From: Cyanobacteria bacterium PR.3.49
Lineage (GTDB): Bacteria; Cyanobacteriota; Vampirovibrionia; Obscuribacterales; Obscuribacteraceae
Assembly: GCA_013997645.1 (NCBI GenBank)
Contig: PNKB01000022.1
Coordinates: 1-43,980 of the forward strand
Reading direction: 5' to 3'
Length of the DNA: 43,980 nt
Every line of letters starts with the position of its first letter. The stretch's first letter is position 1. Position numbers and translations under genes: made by a program. The notes beneath the pieces are model-generated. The model had not been told where the DNA came from and searched no databases. It worked only from the letters and a program-made list of their open reading frames with translations. Positions 33,582 to 42,305 of this stretch are shown piece after piece.

Positions 33582-34841
33582 TTGTTCCTAGAAAAGTCGA
33601 GAGTAATCTTGCCAATGATGGTATTTGCTGTACTCGGATCGCATACTGCGGCATTTGCAGGAGAAGATCAGGATGATTCGCTTCCTGCTGCAGCCCTGCC
33701 GCTCATTAAACAATTGCCGCCAGAAGAACAGTACTACCAAAACATCGCCCGCAGCGGTTTCTATTCATATAAAGATGCACAACAGCCCCTTCGAGTTTAT
33801 TTAAAACCTGGCAGCGTGAAAGTTTCACCCGAACTGCAATCTGCTCTGCATTCTGCTTTTGATGAGTGGACAAAGGTCAGCAATGGGCGGCTCAAGTTTC
33901 AATTCGTCAATGTCGACAATGACCCCGACATCACTGTAGTCTGGTCCAATAATCCCGCCGACGTGAAAGAAGGAAAGCAAGGATATACGAGTTTTTCGAA
34001 GACAAAAGACAATATTGCCAGATCAAAAATCATATTGCTGACCAATCGGCAAAATGGGGAATCGCTCAATCCCAGATTTGCAAAAGCTCTGGCGCTTCAT
34101 GAGATAGGGCATGCCATAGGCATCAACGGACACAGTTACAACAGCGACGACATCATGTTTGGTGGGCGACTGCAAGACACGTCGCACATTTCAGCCTGCG
34201 ACTTGAAATTCTTCAACAAAATCTACAGCACACCTCGCGAAGATTTGCTGAAGGATTCTATGCCTGTTCTCGAGAAAATCTATGGGTCGGACTCGCTCAT
34301 CGTATCGAAGAATATGGCTCGATTGGCGCGAATTTACAATAACAAAAAACAGTTTGCTCTTGCAGAACCCTACTGCGATAAGGCGTTGCCCATTCAAGAA
34401 AAACTCTTGCCGGAAAACGATAAGAATTACACAACAACACTCGGCACAGCTTCATACGCCTATTGGAGCCTAAATAAATTCGACAAAGCTTGCCCAGTCT
34501 ACGAAAAGATGCTCAAACTAAAACGCAGCGGCGTAGAAATCTTTTTGAGCGAAGAGCAGCTCTATCGCTACATCATTCACTGCCTGGAAGAGCAAAAACA
34601 GACAGACAAAATGCTTGAAGCGCTCAACGAGATGCGCAACACTTTTGAAAGATCAAAGCCGCAGAGCGAAGGGCGCGCATGGGCAATGGCGAAGCTAGGC
34701 CTTTACGAATTTAAAAACGGACAGAAAGACAAAGCAGAGCCTTTGTTCAAAGCAGCCAGTGAAATTTACTCTCACGCGCCAACCAACACCTTCGGAAACT
34801 GGTGCATTAGCTTCTACAAAACTCAGTTTAAGACTCCGTAG
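33582..34841 (+). CDS. Secreted matrixin-like zinc metallopeptidase with TPR-like C-terminus
   Basis: The zinc site is LALHEIGHAIGINGHS, the metzincin pattern HExxHxxGxxH with a following Ser as in matrixins, and a likely Met-turn in DDIMFGG. The catalytic domain covers about residues 55-215. The rest is helical repeats (ARLARIYNNKKQFALAEPYC, ASYAYWSLNKFDKACPVYEK, KLGLYEFKNGQKDKAEPLFK) of TPR type. TTG 33582 has GAGAGGA eight bases upstream and gives a signal peptide, FLEKSRVILPMMVFAVLGSH, with cleavage near AFA-G. GTG 33537 is the longest possible start. The protease is presumably extracytoplasmic. Its last 14 bases overlap the convergent yfhO-like gene. The protease-TPR fusion is uncommon. 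Confidence 0.82.
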   Translation: MFLEKSRVILPMMVFAVLGSHTAAFAGEDQDDSLPAAALPLIKQLPPEEQYYQNIARSGFYSYKDAQQPLRVYLKPGSVKVSPELQSALHSAFDEWTKVSNGRLKFQFVNVDNDPDITVVWSNNPADVKEGKQGYTSFSKTKDNIARSKIILLTNRQNGESLNPRFAKALALHEIGHAIGINGHSYNSDDIMFGGRLQDTSHISACDLKFFNKIYSTPREDLLKDSMPVLEKIYGSDSLIVSKNMARLARIYNNKKQFALAEPYCDKALPIQEKLLPENDKNYTTTLGTASYAYWSLNKFDKACPVYEKMLKLKRSGVEIFLSEEQLYRYIIHCLEEQKQTDKMLEALNEMRNTFERSKPQSEGRAWAMAKLGLYEFKNGQKDKAEPLFKAASEIYSHAPTNTFGNWCISFYKTQFKTP

Positions 34842-37197
34842 CTGGAGTCTGTCTCACGGCTCGAAAAATCAAACCGGCAAACGCCAGCAGCGCCAAAAGA
34901 CTAACAGCGCTTCCTGCGTACAAGTACATCGGTTCGTACCGGAAAGTTATTGAGTGTTTCCCTGCTGTCAATGAGACACCTCTGAGCACATAATTGGTGC
35001 GAATGATCTCTTGCGGTTTTCCATCAACCGTGACTTTCCAGCCAGGGTAATACAGATCGCTCAGTACGAGAAACGCATCAGTGCTTGATTCTGATTCCAG
35101 ACTAACTTCTGCGTTTTCGATCGAAACAATCTTGGCACTGCCGGCAAAATCACTCACTTTGATTTCTTTCGGCGGCTCGACAAAGCCTTCTGCTTTCATT
35201 CCTGAATTCGAAAGCAATGCGACTTTTGCCGGATCGAAAGTTTCTCCATTTTGATATTCTCCACGCCGGATCGTGCGCACAACATCCGCATCGGGCATCA
35301 CCTGTGTTTCTCCAACCAGCCAAGCGCGCGGCATGGCGCGTGTGTTTTCGTAAACTTCGGCTCGCCCGCTCTCGCCGATTTTCCTGTATATCGATTGCCC
35401 GCCAACTTTGTACGCGTCGATGCGTGTGTCACCATAGGGCACAATCAAATATTTGACTGCCAGAACGTCAAAGCCTCTGAATTCGGTAGTAAAAGTCCAG
35501 GGCACCGGCAGAAAACCGCCCTCGGTCATGCCCAGCACTTCCAAATATCTGGTATTGAGCAACGGTCCAAACCCACTGGCGCTAGGCATTCCCCACAAGC
35601 GCGACAGGTTTGGAGGCGCTTCATCGTCACCTCCGGATACACCACGCACAGGGAGCAAACGCTGACGACTGCCCTTCAATTGCTCGGCATAAGAAGCAAT
35701 TGGCGGCGGCTTTTCAATTGATGAAACGGTCACAGGCAGGCTGCGCCACTCACCAAACCATCCGACAAAAGCGACATCGGCAATCGCCACCGCCAGCAAT
35801 ACCGCCTGCAATGGTTTGGAATTTGGGTTGCGCAACCAGATGAAAAAAACCGTCAGCAGAAACAACGAACCGTAAGTCGGAACCAAGATAGCCGGATTTT
35901 CCCAGAATGGCGGCAGATTGCCTTCCAATGACGATCGCTCGGGCAGCTCGATGATTTCCTGAAGCATCTGCACGGAAAGCGAAATCGCCCCCCAAAAGAG
36001 ACAAATCAGGCTGGCAGCAAAGACAACGATGCGCCGCCGCAAAAGCTTCTCTTCCATTAATTTCGAGAGCACTATCCCGGTGACGATTGCATATGACATA
36101 GCGGCAAAAACATAAAGCAAAGAAAGTGCTCGGAATGAACCGAACGGCGGAATGTTATAGAGCAGCCAGGCAAGAGGCGTCGCATTTCCGAATGAGAGTA
36201 GAAAGCATAAAGTGCCGGCCACTAGCCAGAAGATGTTGATGGCATTGCTGCGAATGAGAAACAGCGAACCAAATATAGAAATCATCGGCAGTATGCCGAG
36301 ATACAAAAAGTGCGGCGGGCGAAAATCAAGACCGAAGTACGGAATTTTGAAGAAAGTGCTGTTCATCGCCCCCAGAACAAAGGGCGTCACCAGTCCAATC
36401 GCTTGTATGGGATGGCAGCAATAGGAAAGAAAGTCGATGAAAGCGAATTTGCTGCGCACACTGAATTTGGTCAATTCCCACGTGGGCAGTATCTGCACCG
36501 CGCCCAGAGCCAAACCAGTGATAATCATAATGGCAATACTTTTGAGGAATGCCGACTGCCCCTCTTTCATGGTGAAACAACGAAACACCACATACAACAC
36601 CACCAACCCGAGAATATAAGCGACGAACTGCATGTGCCCGTTCAGAACAGACAATCCAACCGCAGCAATTCCACAGCACAACCACCCGAGCGAGGAGCGC
36701 CTGGAAAGCTTCTCCACGACGAAAAGAATTGCCGTCATATAGACCATAGAGTGGATTACCGGCGCGTGCCGCATTTCGCCAATCATTGAACCTGAGAGCG
36801 GGAAAAGCAACGCTGAGATCAGTGCAGGAAATTTCTTGCCCGTCAGCTCGCGGACGTACAAGTACAAAAAAACAGATGAGAGCGAATAGCCGCTTATGAT
36901 GAACAAATTCCAGCCGCAGGCCAGAGGAAGCTTACTCAGCAAAAAGGAAAACGGATACCAGGTCTGCGCCAGAGGATCGGCGTGGAGCGGCCAGCCGGAA
37001 CACTGCAGCGGCGACCAGATTGTGCGCTCACCAAGAAAGGCTGGAAGACTTTGGGTGCGATCGTCATCCGGCGCCAGCAAATTTCCTGTCAGCACGACCG
37101 GAGCGAAATAGAGAATGAAAAGCGCAGTGAATGAAGCGTAGAGAACGCCAAAGTGTTTTATTTTTTGCAGGATCTTAGCTTTGTCGGCTGTCACCAT
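34828..37197 (-). CDS. YfhO-family polytopic membrane protein
   Basis: The N-terminal three quarters holds about a dozen membrane spans with the family's early motif (PVVLTGNLLAPDDD, SGWPLHADPLAQTWYPF). A C-terminal extracytoplasmic beta domain follows with the conserved LVLSDLYYPGWKVTVDGKP and ITFRYEPMYLYAG segments, then a last span. This is the YfhO family; Bacillus YfhO acts in glycosylation of lipoteichoic acid, and the fold is that of GT-C enzymes. The loop after span 1 contains Asp-Asp-Asp, consistent with a GT-C active site. It starts one base after the stop of the gene at 37199, so the two are translated together. The length is 789 residues. Confidence 0.85.
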   Translation of the reverse strand: MVTADKAKILQKIKHFGVLYASFTALFILYFAPVVLTGNLLAPDDDRTQSLPAFLGERTIWSPLQCSGWPLHADPLAQTWYPFSFLLSKLPLACGWNLFIISGYSLSSVFLYLYVRELTGKKFPALISALLFPLSGSMIGEMRHAPVIHSMVYMTAILFVVEKLSRRSSLGWLCCGIAAVGLSVLNGHMQFVAYILGLVVLYVVFRCFTMKEGQSAFLKSIAIMIITGLALGAVQILPTWELTKFSVRSKFAFIDFLSYCCHPIQAIGLVTPFVLGAMNSTFFKIPYFGLDFRPPHFLYLGILPMISIFGSLFLIRSNAINIFWLVAGTLCFLLSFGNATPLAWLLYNIPPFGSFRALSLLYVFAAMSYAIVTGIVLSKLMEEKLLRRRIVVFAASLICLFWGAISLSVQMLQEIIELPERSSLEGNLPPFWENPAILVPTYGSLFLLTVFFIWLRNPNSKPLQAVLLAVAIADVAFVGWFGEWRSLPVTVSSIEKPPPIASYAEQLKGSRQRLLPVRGVSGGDDEAPPNLSRLWGMPSASGFGPLLNTRYLEVLGMTEGGFLPVPWTFTTEFRGFDVLAVKYLIVPYGDTRIDAYKVGGQSIYRKIGESGRAEVYENTRAMPRAWLVGETQVMPDADVVRTIRRGEYQNGETFDPAKVALLSNSGMKAEGFVEPPKEIKVSDFAGSAKIVSIENAEVSLESESSTDAFLVLSDLYYPGWKVTVDGKPQEIIRTNYVLRGVSLTAGKHSITFRYEPMYLYAGSAVSLLALLAFAGLIFRAVRQTPATES

Positions 37198-37198
37198 C

Positions 37199-37816
37199 TT
37201 AAAGACTCGGCAAGGTCTTCAGCAGATTAAAGCACGTATCCAAATTCAGCGCTTTTCCTTGAGGACTCAAAGAATACACAAGTACAGTTTTCTTCTTAGG
37301 CACAGAACGAACACAGCCGACCACTCCTTGATACAGATTTCCGGACTGATCTTTTAAATCGCCGGTCATGTAGAGCATTTTGTCCTCACCAATTTGAATA
37401 TCACCTTTGGTTTTCACATCCGTGAATTTGCAGGTTACAGCATCAGTGGTGATGCCGAAGTCGTAGGCGCGATCGAGAAGTTGCTTCGTCTCGATGGCGT
37501 CGGGTTCGTCTTGCAAATGCCCGAGGAAAAGAATTTTCTGCTGGTCTTCTTTGTGATTTACAGCCACCATCACCAATCTCAAGAAATCAATGTCGACGCC
37601 GCAGGTATATTCATAACCCGCGGGCAAGGGCTCCGGAAATGGTGCCACCTTTTGAGCGCATTTCTTTATGTATTCCTGGTTGGTCGAATTGATGACCAGG
37701 CTGCGAATGCCTGTAATAACTCGAGAAGACGCAAAAAGAAATCCACCGAAGACAAGAATCACAAGCATTATCAGCGCTTTGGACCAAAGTGGCAGAGGCT
37801 TGTTTTTCTTCTTCAT
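37199..37816 (-). CDS. Membrane-anchored hypothetical protein
   Basis: I do not recognise this 205-residue protein. A lysine-rich start (MKKKNKPLPLWSK) precedes one hydrophobic helix (ALIMLVILVFGGFLFASS), so it is a signal anchor with the remainder outside the cytoplasm. The soluble part carries five Cys in pairs (KKCAQK, YTCGV, TCKFT, GCVRS, TCFNL), compatible with disulfides, and mixed alpha/beta character. It lies between folD (16 bp upstream) and the YfhO gene (one base downstream), so it may work with YfhO in the cell envelope. Confidence 0.65.
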   Translation of the reverse strand: MKKKNKPLPLWSKALIMLVILVFGGFLFASSRVITGIRSLVINSTNQEYIKKCAQKVAPFPEPLPAGYEYTCGVDIDFLRLVMVAVNHKEDQQKILFLGHLQDEPDAIETKQLLDRAYDFGITTDAVTCKFTDVKTKGDIQIGEDKMLYMTGDLKDQSGNLYQGVVGCVRSVPKKKTVLVYSLSPQGKALNLDTCFNLLKTLPSL

Positions 37817-37832
37817 GCGGCTGTCTTAAACC

Positions 37833-38753
37833 CTAAACCGAACCCGTCTTGCGTTCGTAATTCTCGAATGTGTTGGCTAGCAGCATCGCCACTGTCATTG
37901 GTCCGACACCGCCAGGCACAGGTGTGATGTAGGCGGCCACGTCCTTGGCCTCGGCAAAACAAACGTCGCCGGCAATTTTGCCTTTGCCGCCGGCATCTCC
38001 TTCTGAGTGGTGAATGCCGACATCAATTACTGTTGCACCCGGTTTGATCCAGGAGCCTTTTACAAACTCGCGTTTGCCCATCGCCACGACGAGTATTTCT
38101 GCTTGCTTGCAAACTTCGCTGAGATTGGCGGTCTTGCTGTGGCAAACGGTGACGGTGGCATTCTTCTGTGTAAGCAGAGCGGCAGCCGGTTTGCCCACTA
38201 AATTCGAACGACCGATGACGACAGTATTTTTGCCGGAAGGATCGATTTTATAGTGCTCGAGAAGTTTCATCACGCCTTTTGGAGTGCAGGGCGTGGGGCC
38301 GGACTTGCCGCAGAAAAGCAATCCGAGATTGTAAGGATGCAATCCGTCCGCATCTTTGGCCGGATCTAATTTATCGAGAACATTGTCTGCCGAGAGTTTG
38401 CCGGGCAACGGCAGTTGCACCAAAATGCCGTCTACCTTTTCGTCCTTATTGAGTTTTTCCACACACTCAATCAATTCCTTTTCAGTAACGTCGCAAGGAA
38501 ATTTGTGAAAGAAGCTTTCAATGCCCACCGCTTCGCAGGATTTCACTTTGTTCTTGACGTAAATCGCACTGGCGGCGTCGTCACCGGCAAGAATGACAGC
38601 AAGACCCGGCGCCCGTTTTCCCTTCTGAGTATGGCGCTCGATTTTTACCTTCAGCTCGTCCTTGACCAGCTTGGCAAGCTCTTTGCCGTCCATGAGAGTG
38701 GCAGTCTTCTCGTCCTTGAGTACTTCCGGCACTTCCATTACCTCCGCAGTCAC
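37833..38753 (-). CDS. folD: Methylenetetrahydrofolate dehydrogenase/cyclohydrolase FolD
   Basis: This bifunctional cytoplasmic enzyme interconverts 5,10-methylene- and 10-formyl-tetrahydrofolate with NADP. The catalytic Lys lies in the SAIYVKNKVKSCE motif. The signatures VDGILVQLPLPG, KDADGLHP, VVIGRSNLVGKP and ITPVPGGVGPMTVAML are all present. The length of 306 residues includes an extra N-terminal leader of about 18 residues (MTAEVMEVPEVLKDEKT) before the usual beginning at ATLMDGKELA; an internal start is possible but none has a better ribosome binding site. It is the second gene of the thiL-folD-hypothetical-YfhO unit. Confidence 0.96.
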   Translation of the reverse strand: MTAEVMEVPEVLKDEKTATLMDGKELAKLVKDELKVKIERHTQKGKRAPGLAVILAGDDAASAIYVKNKVKSCEAVGIESFFHKFPCDVTEKELIECVEKLNKDEKVDGILVQLPLPGKLSADNVLDKLDPAKDADGLHPYNLGLLFCGKSGPTPCTPKGVMKLLEHYKIDPSGKNTVVIGRSNLVGKPAAALLTQKNATVTVCHSKTANLSEVCKQAEILVVAMGKREFVKGSWIKPGATVIDVGIHHSEGDAGGKGKIAGDVCFAEAKDVAAYITPVPGGVGPMTVAMLLANTFENYERKTGSV

Positions 38754-38826
38754 CTCGCATAAGCTTACGGCGTCTTGAACAAAGTTGCCGTATCTAATAA
38801 CAATTGATTGAGATCACTTAGAAATA

Positions 38827-39816
38827 TTACTTGGTTACTGGCCGGTGCTGGAAGCAACGTGTCATGTCCAAAGCCGGCGCGGCGGCTCCGTGGCGCGTCA
38901 TGGCAATAGAGTCGCCGTCCGTGACAATGCCGACCGGAACAAAAGGATTGTTTTTGCTGCCTTCTTTGCGCCACTCGCCCCAAACATTGGCATCGATGCA
39001 ACCGACAAGCTCGTAGTCTTCTCCACCATAAAGCGCCCATTCGATGGGGTCTACGCCCGCTTCTGCGGCAATTTTCCTGGTCTCTTCATGTATCGGAATC
39101 GAGCCGAGCTCAATCATCAAGCCGACAGAACTGGCTCTGGCAATTTGCAAAATTGCATCGGCAAACCCATCGGACGCGTCCATGAGCGCCCCCAAAGAAC
39201 CGGTTTTGCTTACCAAAGTCCAAGATTCGCTCAGTCTCGGTACAGGCCGGATATGGCGCTCGAGTGCATGACCCTGACGGGAAGTCTCACCGCAAAGAAG
39301 ACGGCTGAGACCGGCTCGGCTGGCGCCGAAGTCTCCTGTTGCGACAACCACATCGCCCGGTTTGGCTCCGGCGCGAGTCAGGCATCCATTTTCATGCACG
39401 TCGCCAATGACGGTCAGTGAAAGCATCAGCTTTTCGCTGGCTGTAATATCGCCGCCGGCGACCGTGACGCGGTACTGGCGAGCGCAGTCGGTGATGCCCT
39501 GATAAAGACTGCGGAAATCAGTATGACTGAACTCGGCAGGGGCGCAAACCGTAACGAACAGATAACGCGGGCGCCCCGCCATGGCGGCGATATCGCTCAA
39601 ATTGACGGCAACTGCTTTCCAGCCAATTTGCTCTAAGGTCATAAGGTCGCGCCGGAAATGCACGCCTTCCACCAGCGCATCGGTGGAAACCAGCATCTGG
39701 GAGGCGATCAGGGCACAATCGTCGCCGATGAGATTGCCGCCTACCCAACTCTTAATTGAATCGATCAATTTTTGCTCGCCCGTGAGCAATCCGGCCAGTG
39801 GAGAAGCCGCTTTCAT
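38827..39816 (-). CDS. thiL: Thiamine-monophosphate kinase ThiL
   Basis: ThiL phosphorylates thiamine monophosphate to the active cofactor thiamine diphosphate. The PurM-like fold signatures are IGDDCALI, STDALVEGVHF, AVNLSDIAAMAGRP, GGDITASEKLMLSLTVIG, MDASDGFADAI and ALYGGEDYELVG. The length of 329 residues is normal. Its stop is 73 bp from the folD start. It is divergent from yggT. No other thiamine gene is in the window. Confidence 0.95.
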   Translation of the reverse strand: MKAASPLAGLLTGEQKLIDSIKSWVGGNLIGDDCALIASQMLVSTDALVEGVHFRRDLMTLEQIGWKAVAVNLSDIAAMAGRPRYLFVTVCAPAEFSHTDFRSLYQGITDCARQYRVTVAGGDITASEKLMLSLTVIGDVHENGCLTRAGAKPGDVVVATGDFGASRAGLSRLLCGETSRQGHALERHIRPVPRLSESWTLVSKTGSLGALMDASDGFADAILQIARASSVGLMIELGSIPIHEETRKIAAEAGVDPIEWALYGGEDYELVGCIDANVWGEWRKEGSKNNPFVPVGIVTDGDSIAMTRHGAAAPALDMTRCFQHRPVTK

Positions 39817-39862
39817 GTTGCCGTGTCGCCCTCAAGCAATGGAAGGTTAATAACAGATAAGA

Positions 39863-39871
39863 TGCTACAAT
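39863..39871 (+). promoter_or_regulatory. Extended -10 element upstream of yggT
   Basis: TGCTACAAT matches the extended -10 consensus well. There is no clear -35 box, which extended -10 promoters can lack. It would give a leader of about 100 bases before the GTG at 39981. Confidence 0.4.
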
Positions 39872-39980
39872 CAGGCAGTAAGGAATGTCCAGCGATAAGG
39901 GGAAACGCCCCAAACTGCAAGGCTTCGCGAAAGAAATCTAAGAATCGCAATACTAACGAAAACATGGGAAGGGTAAAACA

Positions 39981-40238
39981 GTGAGCGCGATCGGACAAGT
40001 AATCATAGGACTAGTTCAGCTCCTCAATCTCATCATCATCGTCTGGTGCTTGCTAAGTTGGTTTCCCAATATTCACTGGCATGAGCAACCTTTTAGAACT
40101 CTCGATCGCATCGTGCAGCCGATTATTGCGCCCTTCCGCCGCATGATTCCGCCGATTGCCAATATCGACCTGTCGCCTATGGTGGCCATTTTTGTGCTAC
40201 AAGGAATCATGCTGGTCGTGAGACAATTCCTCATGTAG
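39981..40238 (+). CDS. yggT: YggT family membrane protein
   Basis: This 85-residue protein has two membrane segments (IIGLVQLLNLIIIVWCLLSW and MVAIFVLQGIMLVVRQFL). Between them is the family motif RTLDRIVQPIIAPFRRMIPP. YggT proteins are small inner-membrane proteins linked to osmotic adaptation and, in cyanobacteria and chloroplasts, to thylakoid or cytochrome assembly (CCB3/YlmG). The GTG start has AAGGG seven bases upstream. Codon and length features match the family. Confidence 0.9.
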   Translation: MSAIGQVIIGLVQLLNLIIIVWCLLSWFPNIHWHEQPFRTLDRIVQPIIAPFRRMIPPIANIDLSPMVAIFVLQGIMLVVRQFLM

Positions 40239-40277
40239 GTTGTCTCAAGCCGCAGTTAGTGGCGCTTGGATTTTGTG

Positions 40278-42305
40278 ATGCTCAATAGAAGGAATTTCCT
40301 CTTGGGCTCGCTCGTTAGTTGGGCGGCCCTAAGTGAATTGTTCGAACCTGTGTTTGCCTTGCCGAAATTGAAGGCAAAGGCACCCGCACCTGTGTCGGGT
40401 CCTCACACGATCGCAAGAGCGGAGTGGCCGCCGGCGATTATTCCTGACTTCGCCTCGGTCGCCAACCCTCAGGGCTATTGCCTCTTCTGCGACGAGTTCG
40501 GACGGATGTCGATAGTCGACATTCGGCGTCCTGGCAATCCTAAGACGCCGGTCAAAGTCATGGGCGAATTGGCGGGACTGGGCAAAAAAGTTATCGATTT
40601 CACGTCATTCGGACCGCGCGCATACGCGCTGGCGGCTTTGAATTCCGATCCGGCAGACCAGCAATTGCATCTGATCACCATGAACGTGATGAATGTTTCG
40701 GCACCATCTGTGATGTCAAAGCTGGCGCTCAGAGAATACGTGGAATTGACAGCCATTTGTGCCAACAATGATTTAGTTTGCATCGCCGGAACATCACTTT
40801 CAGGCGAAAACCTGGTCACCATCTACCAGGCTCCCTCGAAAGGAAGAAGTGCAGAACCCGTTGTTCTTTCAACTTTCTCAGTAACTTATCCAGTGCAAGC
40901 GATGGATGTGCAGGATCGCACCATGGCCATTTTGCAATGTGCACCGCAGGCTCCAATTTCTCAGCTCGACGCGTATAACATCGCCAACACTCGCACTCCT
41001 CAGGCAAAAGAGCCGATCAAATTGGACGGCGAATTCCGACGCATGTCGCGAGTCAGAGGGGTGGCAGTCGTGGCCGGACGTCCGGTGCTAGCCGACGGAA
41101 GACTCGCCAATGCTTGCGAAGCCAAAACAATATTTTTAGAACCGAATCCTCGTGTGGTCGGCTCGCTGACACTCGAACCATTATTTACCGTACTAAGCGC
41201 AGCCGCGCAAAGAGACCGCTTTTTGATCCTTGGTGAAACGAAACAAGGGCGAAAAGTTCTCTCACTGGTCGCCGACAAAACCGGTCATCTCACAAGAGAG
41301 CAGGTCGTCAACTTGCCGCCGCCCAAAGGCAGCTACGGTCAGCACGCCAGCATCATCACCAAGGATCGCAATATATATGTTTCCTCCGGCTGGGCCGGTG
41401 TGGAAATGCTCACCGGCGGAAAAGAAGGATGGACGCCGGTTTATACATATTCGATTCCACGCCTGCCTGCCTCCGGAGTAGCAAGCTGGAACAACATGGT
41501 TGTATTGGGCGGCTCCGATCTAAAGCTCTACGATATCTCCAATCCTGACAAACCCAGTCTGGTTTCAACGCAAGACTTGCCGACTGCTGTGAAAGCAATT
41601 GTCGGCGCCGGCAGTTATGTTCTTTGCCTCTCGAAAGAAGGTGTTGCTTTGCGCAAAATGGATCGCCTCTCTGAGGTGGCGGCCACTTTGAAGACGCAAG
41701 GCATTCAGCTTTGTTACGACCCGGTGGCCCAGAAGGCGTTTGTCATCACAGAGCAAGAGAAAAAATCAATTGCCCAGAGACTGAAGGTTTATTCAAACAA
41801 ACTGGAAGTGGAAAAAACAATTGAATTGCCGAAAGGCGTCAATCGCGGCGTTGCGCAAAACGGATTCATGCTGTGCGCTTCACTCAACGATTTGTATCTC
41901 TACAATGTCGGCGACAATGTCGAGCAGGTTTCAAACCGCCATTTTGAAAACCTGGCGGCTCGCGACTTTGCTCTATCGGACGAACATGTGGTTGCCACTT
42001 TTGTAGATCAACGATCGAAAGGTTTCTTCCTCGTTCTGTCCAAAGACCAGAAGGACATGCACGTGCTTGGGTCAGTCGATATTCCGCACGACGGCACCGC
42101 TGTTGCCGTACAAGGCAAGCGTGCCATCACCGCCGGCCGCACCCCGGAAGGAAAGAGTGTCGCTGCCATCATAGATTTTTCCGCTCCTTCGGCACCAAAG
42201 GTGGTTGCAACCATACCGGTAGTTGAATCCGCTTCTGCAGTTTCTGTCAAAGATCGCATGGCGATTGTCGTCGGGCGAGGGTTGGAACTTCTCTCCATTA
42301 TGTGA
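40278..42305 (+). CDS. Tat-exported LVIVD-repeat beta-propeller protein
   Basis: ATG 40278 gives MLNRRNFLLGSLVSWAALSE, a twin-arginine signal (NRRNFLLG) with a hydrophobic segment and cleavage near ALP, so folded export is likely. An in-frame TTG at 40266 would add four residues. The mature region has repeated strands ending in LVIVD-type units: MSIVDIRRPGNPKTPVKV, LKLYDISNPDKPSLVST and AAIIDFSAPSAPKVVAT. Such repeats build beta-propellers that bind partners rather than catalyse. The length is 675 residues. The symporter gene begins inside its stop codon (GTGA, four bases shared), which implies coupled translation. There are no cofactor motifs such as heme CxxCH. Confidence 0.78.
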   Translation: MLNRRNFLLGSLVSWAALSELFEPVFALPKLKAKAPAPVSGPHTIARAEWPPAIIPDFASVANPQGYCLFCDEFGRMSIVDIRRPGNPKTPVKVMGELAGLGKKVIDFTSFGPRAYALAALNSDPADQQLHLITMNVMNVSAPSVMSKLALREYVELTAICANNDLVCIAGTSLSGENLVTIYQAPSKGRSAEPVVLSTFSVTYPVQAMDVQDRTMAILQCAPQAPISQLDAYNIANTRTPQAKEPIKLDGEFRRMSRVRGVAVVAGRPVLADGRLANACEAKTIFLEPNPRVVGSLTLEPLFTVLSAAAQRDRFLILGETKQGRKVLSLVADKTGHLTREQVVNLPPPKGSYGQHASIITKDRNIYVSSGWAGVEMLTGGKEGWTPVYTYSIPRLPASGVASWNNMVVLGGSDLKLYDISNPDKPSLVSTQDLPTAVKAIVGAGSYVLCLSKEGVALRKMDRLSEVAATLKTQGIQLCYDPVAQKAFVITEQEKKSIAQRLKVYSNKLEVEKTIELPKGVNRGVAQNGFMLCASLNDLYLYNVGDNVEQVSNRHFENLAARDFALSDEHVVATFVDQRSKGFFLVLSKDQKDMHVLGSVDIPHDGTAVAVQGKRAITAGRTPEGKSVAAIIDFSAPSAPKVVATIPVVESASAVSVKDRMAIVVGRGLELLSIM

